Shown here: positions 62,736 through 64,000 of the stretch, in pieces
How positions within the stretch are numbered: position 1 is the first letter of the stretch
Layout of the letters: the number at the start of each line of letters is the position of its first letter
Source: Paenibacillus timonensis
Lineage (GTDB): Bacteria; Bacillota; Bacilli; Paenibacillales; Paenibacillaceae
Assembly: GCF_009725205.1 (NCBI RefSeq)
Contig: NZ_WNZY01000015.1
Span: 1-64,000, forward strand
Direction: 5' to 3'
Length of the DNA stretch: 64,000 bases
Position numbers and translations under genes: made by a program
The notes under the pieces: generated by a model
The model's database searches: none
The model's input: the letters and a program-made list of their open reading frames with translations, nothing else
What the model was told of the DNA's origin: nothing

Positions 62736-63266
62736 ATGAAGCATTTGGCCAATGGCCTGACCCTAAGCCGCATGGTCCTGTCTTGTATCATGATCTTCGT
62801 ACTGAACCAACCCACGGTATTTATCATCATCTATACGATTGCCGGGATTACCGATGTGCTGGACGGAAGGATTGCGCGCCGAACGAATACGGCCAGCTCC
62901 ATAGGGGCCAAGCTGGATTCAACGGCGGACCTGCTGATGTTCGGGGTGGTGACCTTCGCGCTCATCCGGTGGGCGGGAGAAGGAATGAGGTTCGTATGGC
63001 CGTATCTCGCCATTGCCATTGCCATTCGAGTGGCATCCGCAGGTTATGCGGTCTGTAAATTTCGCACCGTTGCGATGATCCATACCTGGGGCAATAAAAT
63101 CACCGGGTTGCTCGTTTTCGCCGCCCCTTGGCTCATGCTCGCGAAGGGCAACCATCCGTGGATTCTTATCGTTTTGTGCATCGTCTCTGCGGCGAGCGCC
63201 ACGGAAGAACTGCTGATTCACCTGACCTCGAGGGAGCTTGACCTAAACCGCAAAAGCTGGTTTTGA
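62736..63266 (+). CDS. CDP-alcohol phosphatidyltransferase
   Basis: The 176-residue membrane enzyme makes a phospholipid from CDP-diacylglycerol and an alcohol. The full signature D-x2-DG-x2-AR-x8-G-x3-D-x3-D is present with Asp40, Asp43, Gly44, Ala47, Arg48, Gly57, Asp61 and Asp65. Five or six helices are visible. The acceptor (glycerol phosphate, serine or inositol phosphate) is not clear; the protein differs from housekeeping PgsA in its short N terminus. Confidence 0.85.
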   Translation: MKHLANGLTLSRMVLSCIMIFVLNQPTVFIIIYTIAGITDVLDGRIARRTNTASSIGAKLDSTADLLMFGVVTFALIRWAGEGMRFVWPYLAIAIAIRVASAGYAVCKFRTVAMIHTWGNKITGLLVFAAPWLMLAKGNHPWILIVLCIVSAASATEELLIHLTSRELDLNRKSWF

Positions 63267-63314
63267 GCGGGGACGGCTACGGGCAAGCAAAGCCAGATTG
63301 AGGATATCGCGCAG

Positions 63315-63878
63315 TTAATTCAGCGTTTCCATGCCTTCGGCCAGGGAGAGCAGCTTGCCCACCGTTTTCCAGTTGCGCACCGTAGCATAGGCATCCAATT
63401 TCTGCAGGTTCGCCGCCAGCTTGGAATTCCGAACGCTTTCTTTAAACAACAAGTAAACCTCCCTGCCCGATGTGCGAAACAGCTCCTGTTCGTTGGCATA
63501 GGCCGCAAAGCGCTTCAGCGCTTCGGCGATCGGCTCGCTCCGCAAAAAGGCAACATACAGGCACTCCCCTGTCGATGCCGCTTCCGCCGCAGCGATCTCT
63601 TCTGGCGTGAACGGACAACCTTCCGCCGTCGCTCGCAATTCTGACGCCGTGCGAAGCACGACCGGGATATCCAGGCCAAAATCCCGGCGGATCACTTCCT
63701 CCATCCGCAAGCCCAGCGCCCCTTCTTCTTCCGAAGCAAACAGGATATTGCCGCTTTGGATATAGGTCTGTACCTCGCTAAACCCCTGTTCGGTTAGTGA
63801 ACGCTTGAGCTCCGCCATTTTGATGATATTTTTGCCGCCGACGTTAATGCCCCGCAGCAGCGCGATATGGATGGTCAT
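63315..63878 (-). CDS. DUF1697 family protein
   Basis: The 187-residue protein begins MTIHIALLRGINVGGKNIIKM, the highly conserved DUF1697 start, with TYIQSGNILF near 40. Function unknown in the family. I use the second of two near ATG codons (63878), 8 bases from GGAGG; the first (63884) is too close to the site. The ribosome binding site lies directly behind the stop of the preceding membrane gene, so the two are probably cotranscribed. Confidence 0.85.
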   Translation of the reverse strand: MTIHIALLRGINVGGKNIIKMAELKRSLTEQGFSEVQTYIQSGNILFASEEEGALGLRMEEVIRRDFGLDIPVVLRTASELRATAEGCPFTPEEIAAAEAASTGECLYVAFLRSEPIAEALKRFAAYANEQELFRTSGREVYLLFKESVRNSKLAANLQKLDAYATVRNWKTVGKLLSLAEGMETLN

Positions 63879-63894
63879 GATCATCGCCTCCTAT

Positions 63895-64000
63895 TTATTG
63901 GTCTTGAAGTGCGGACGCCTCTCGGTGCCCTCCTCTCATCAGTATAAAACTATACAGACAGCCGGTTAGCGACAGTCCGGTCATAATCCAATAAAGGGCA
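63895..64000 (-). CDS. C-terminal end of a membrane protein (partial)
   Basis: The minus strand gives 35 codons ending at TAA just before the DUF1697 ribosome binding site: ALYWIMTGLSLTGCLYSFIL, then a hydrophilic tail MRGGHREASALQDQ. A final helix plus short tail is typical of transporters such as MFS proteins. The rest lies beyond the window. Confidence 0.55.
   Translation of the reverse strand, partial: ALYWIMTGLSLTGCLYSFILMRGGHREASALQDQ

Overview
The window looks like chromosomal DNA from a spore-forming, low-to-mid GC Firmicute, most likely Paenibacillus or a close relative (Paenibacillaceae). Supporting signs are a GerA/GerB/GerC-type germination operon, a sporulation-type PAS kinase, a T-box in front of ilvB, an L20-type infC-rpmI-rplT leader, a BceRS-BceAB bacitracin-type module, DUF4317/DUF4256 genes, strong AGGAGG ribosome binding sites and frequent TTG/GTG starts. 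I see no rRNA, phage, transposase or CRISPR. Two tRNA genes lie at the left edge.

Layout: 1-230, start of a leftward gene behind two perfect Fnr-type boxes; 228-409, tRNA-Gly and tRNA-Pro; 0.5-3.7 kb, a MASE3-like GGDEF-EAL protein and a DRE-TIM aldolase; 3.8-4.2 kb, a tandem array of an interspersed repeat; 4.4-6.9 kb, Fur-type box and feoA-feoB-small Cys-rich membrane protein; 6.9-8.7 kb, sporulation-type kinase and a zinc-finger-like protein; 9-15.9 kb, leftward T-box-ilvB-ilvN-ilvC-leuA-leuB; 16-16.8 kb, GNAT and a Gly/Pro/Tyr-tailed protein; 17-21.8 kb, BMP-family nucleoside ABC importer; 22.3-23.7 kb, infC-rpmI-rplT; 23.7-24.2 kb, second repeat array; 24.2-27.8 kb, processive GT2, PAP2 phosphatase and diacylglycerol glycosyltransferase-like gene (envelope lipids); 27.8-32 kb, trmB, mnmL-mnmM-VOC operon and a monoacylglycerol-lipase-like hydrolase; 32-36.8 kb, Bce module; 36.8-40.4 kb, B12/radical-SAM protein and RecQ; 40.6-44.8 kb, germinant receptor operon; 44.9-47.1 kb, rlmD and a YoaP-like GNAT; 47.1-50 kb, two-component system divergent from a thioredoxin-like/CcdA pair; 50.2-53.3 kb, DUF4317, DUF4256 and a spermidine-synthase-like protein with a large palindrome between the last two; 53.3-54.9 kb, CarD-like and MarR regulators sharing an operator region, and an orphan Ig-like protein; 55-59.8 kb, LysR divergent from zwf-tal-gnd (pentose phosphate pathway); 59.8-61.9 kb, DHA2 efflux pump with a MarR regulator; 62-64 kb, ung, CDP-alcohol phosphatidyltransferase, DUF1697 and the tail of a membrane protein.

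The most unusual content is non-coding. A family of about 165-bp repeats occurs at four places in both orientations, as single copies and as tandem arrays with 182-186 bp periods. Its copies keep two core helices through paired base changes, and they keep complementary ends even where the end sequence itself has been replaced. One copy sits inside the transcribed leader between the T-box terminator and ilvB. Separately, a 183-bp palindrome with a single symmetry axis lies between DUF4256 and the spermidine-synthase-like gene. Several promoters carry clean palindromic or repeated operators. All functional names come from reading motifs and general family knowledge; nothing was searched or folded by computer.
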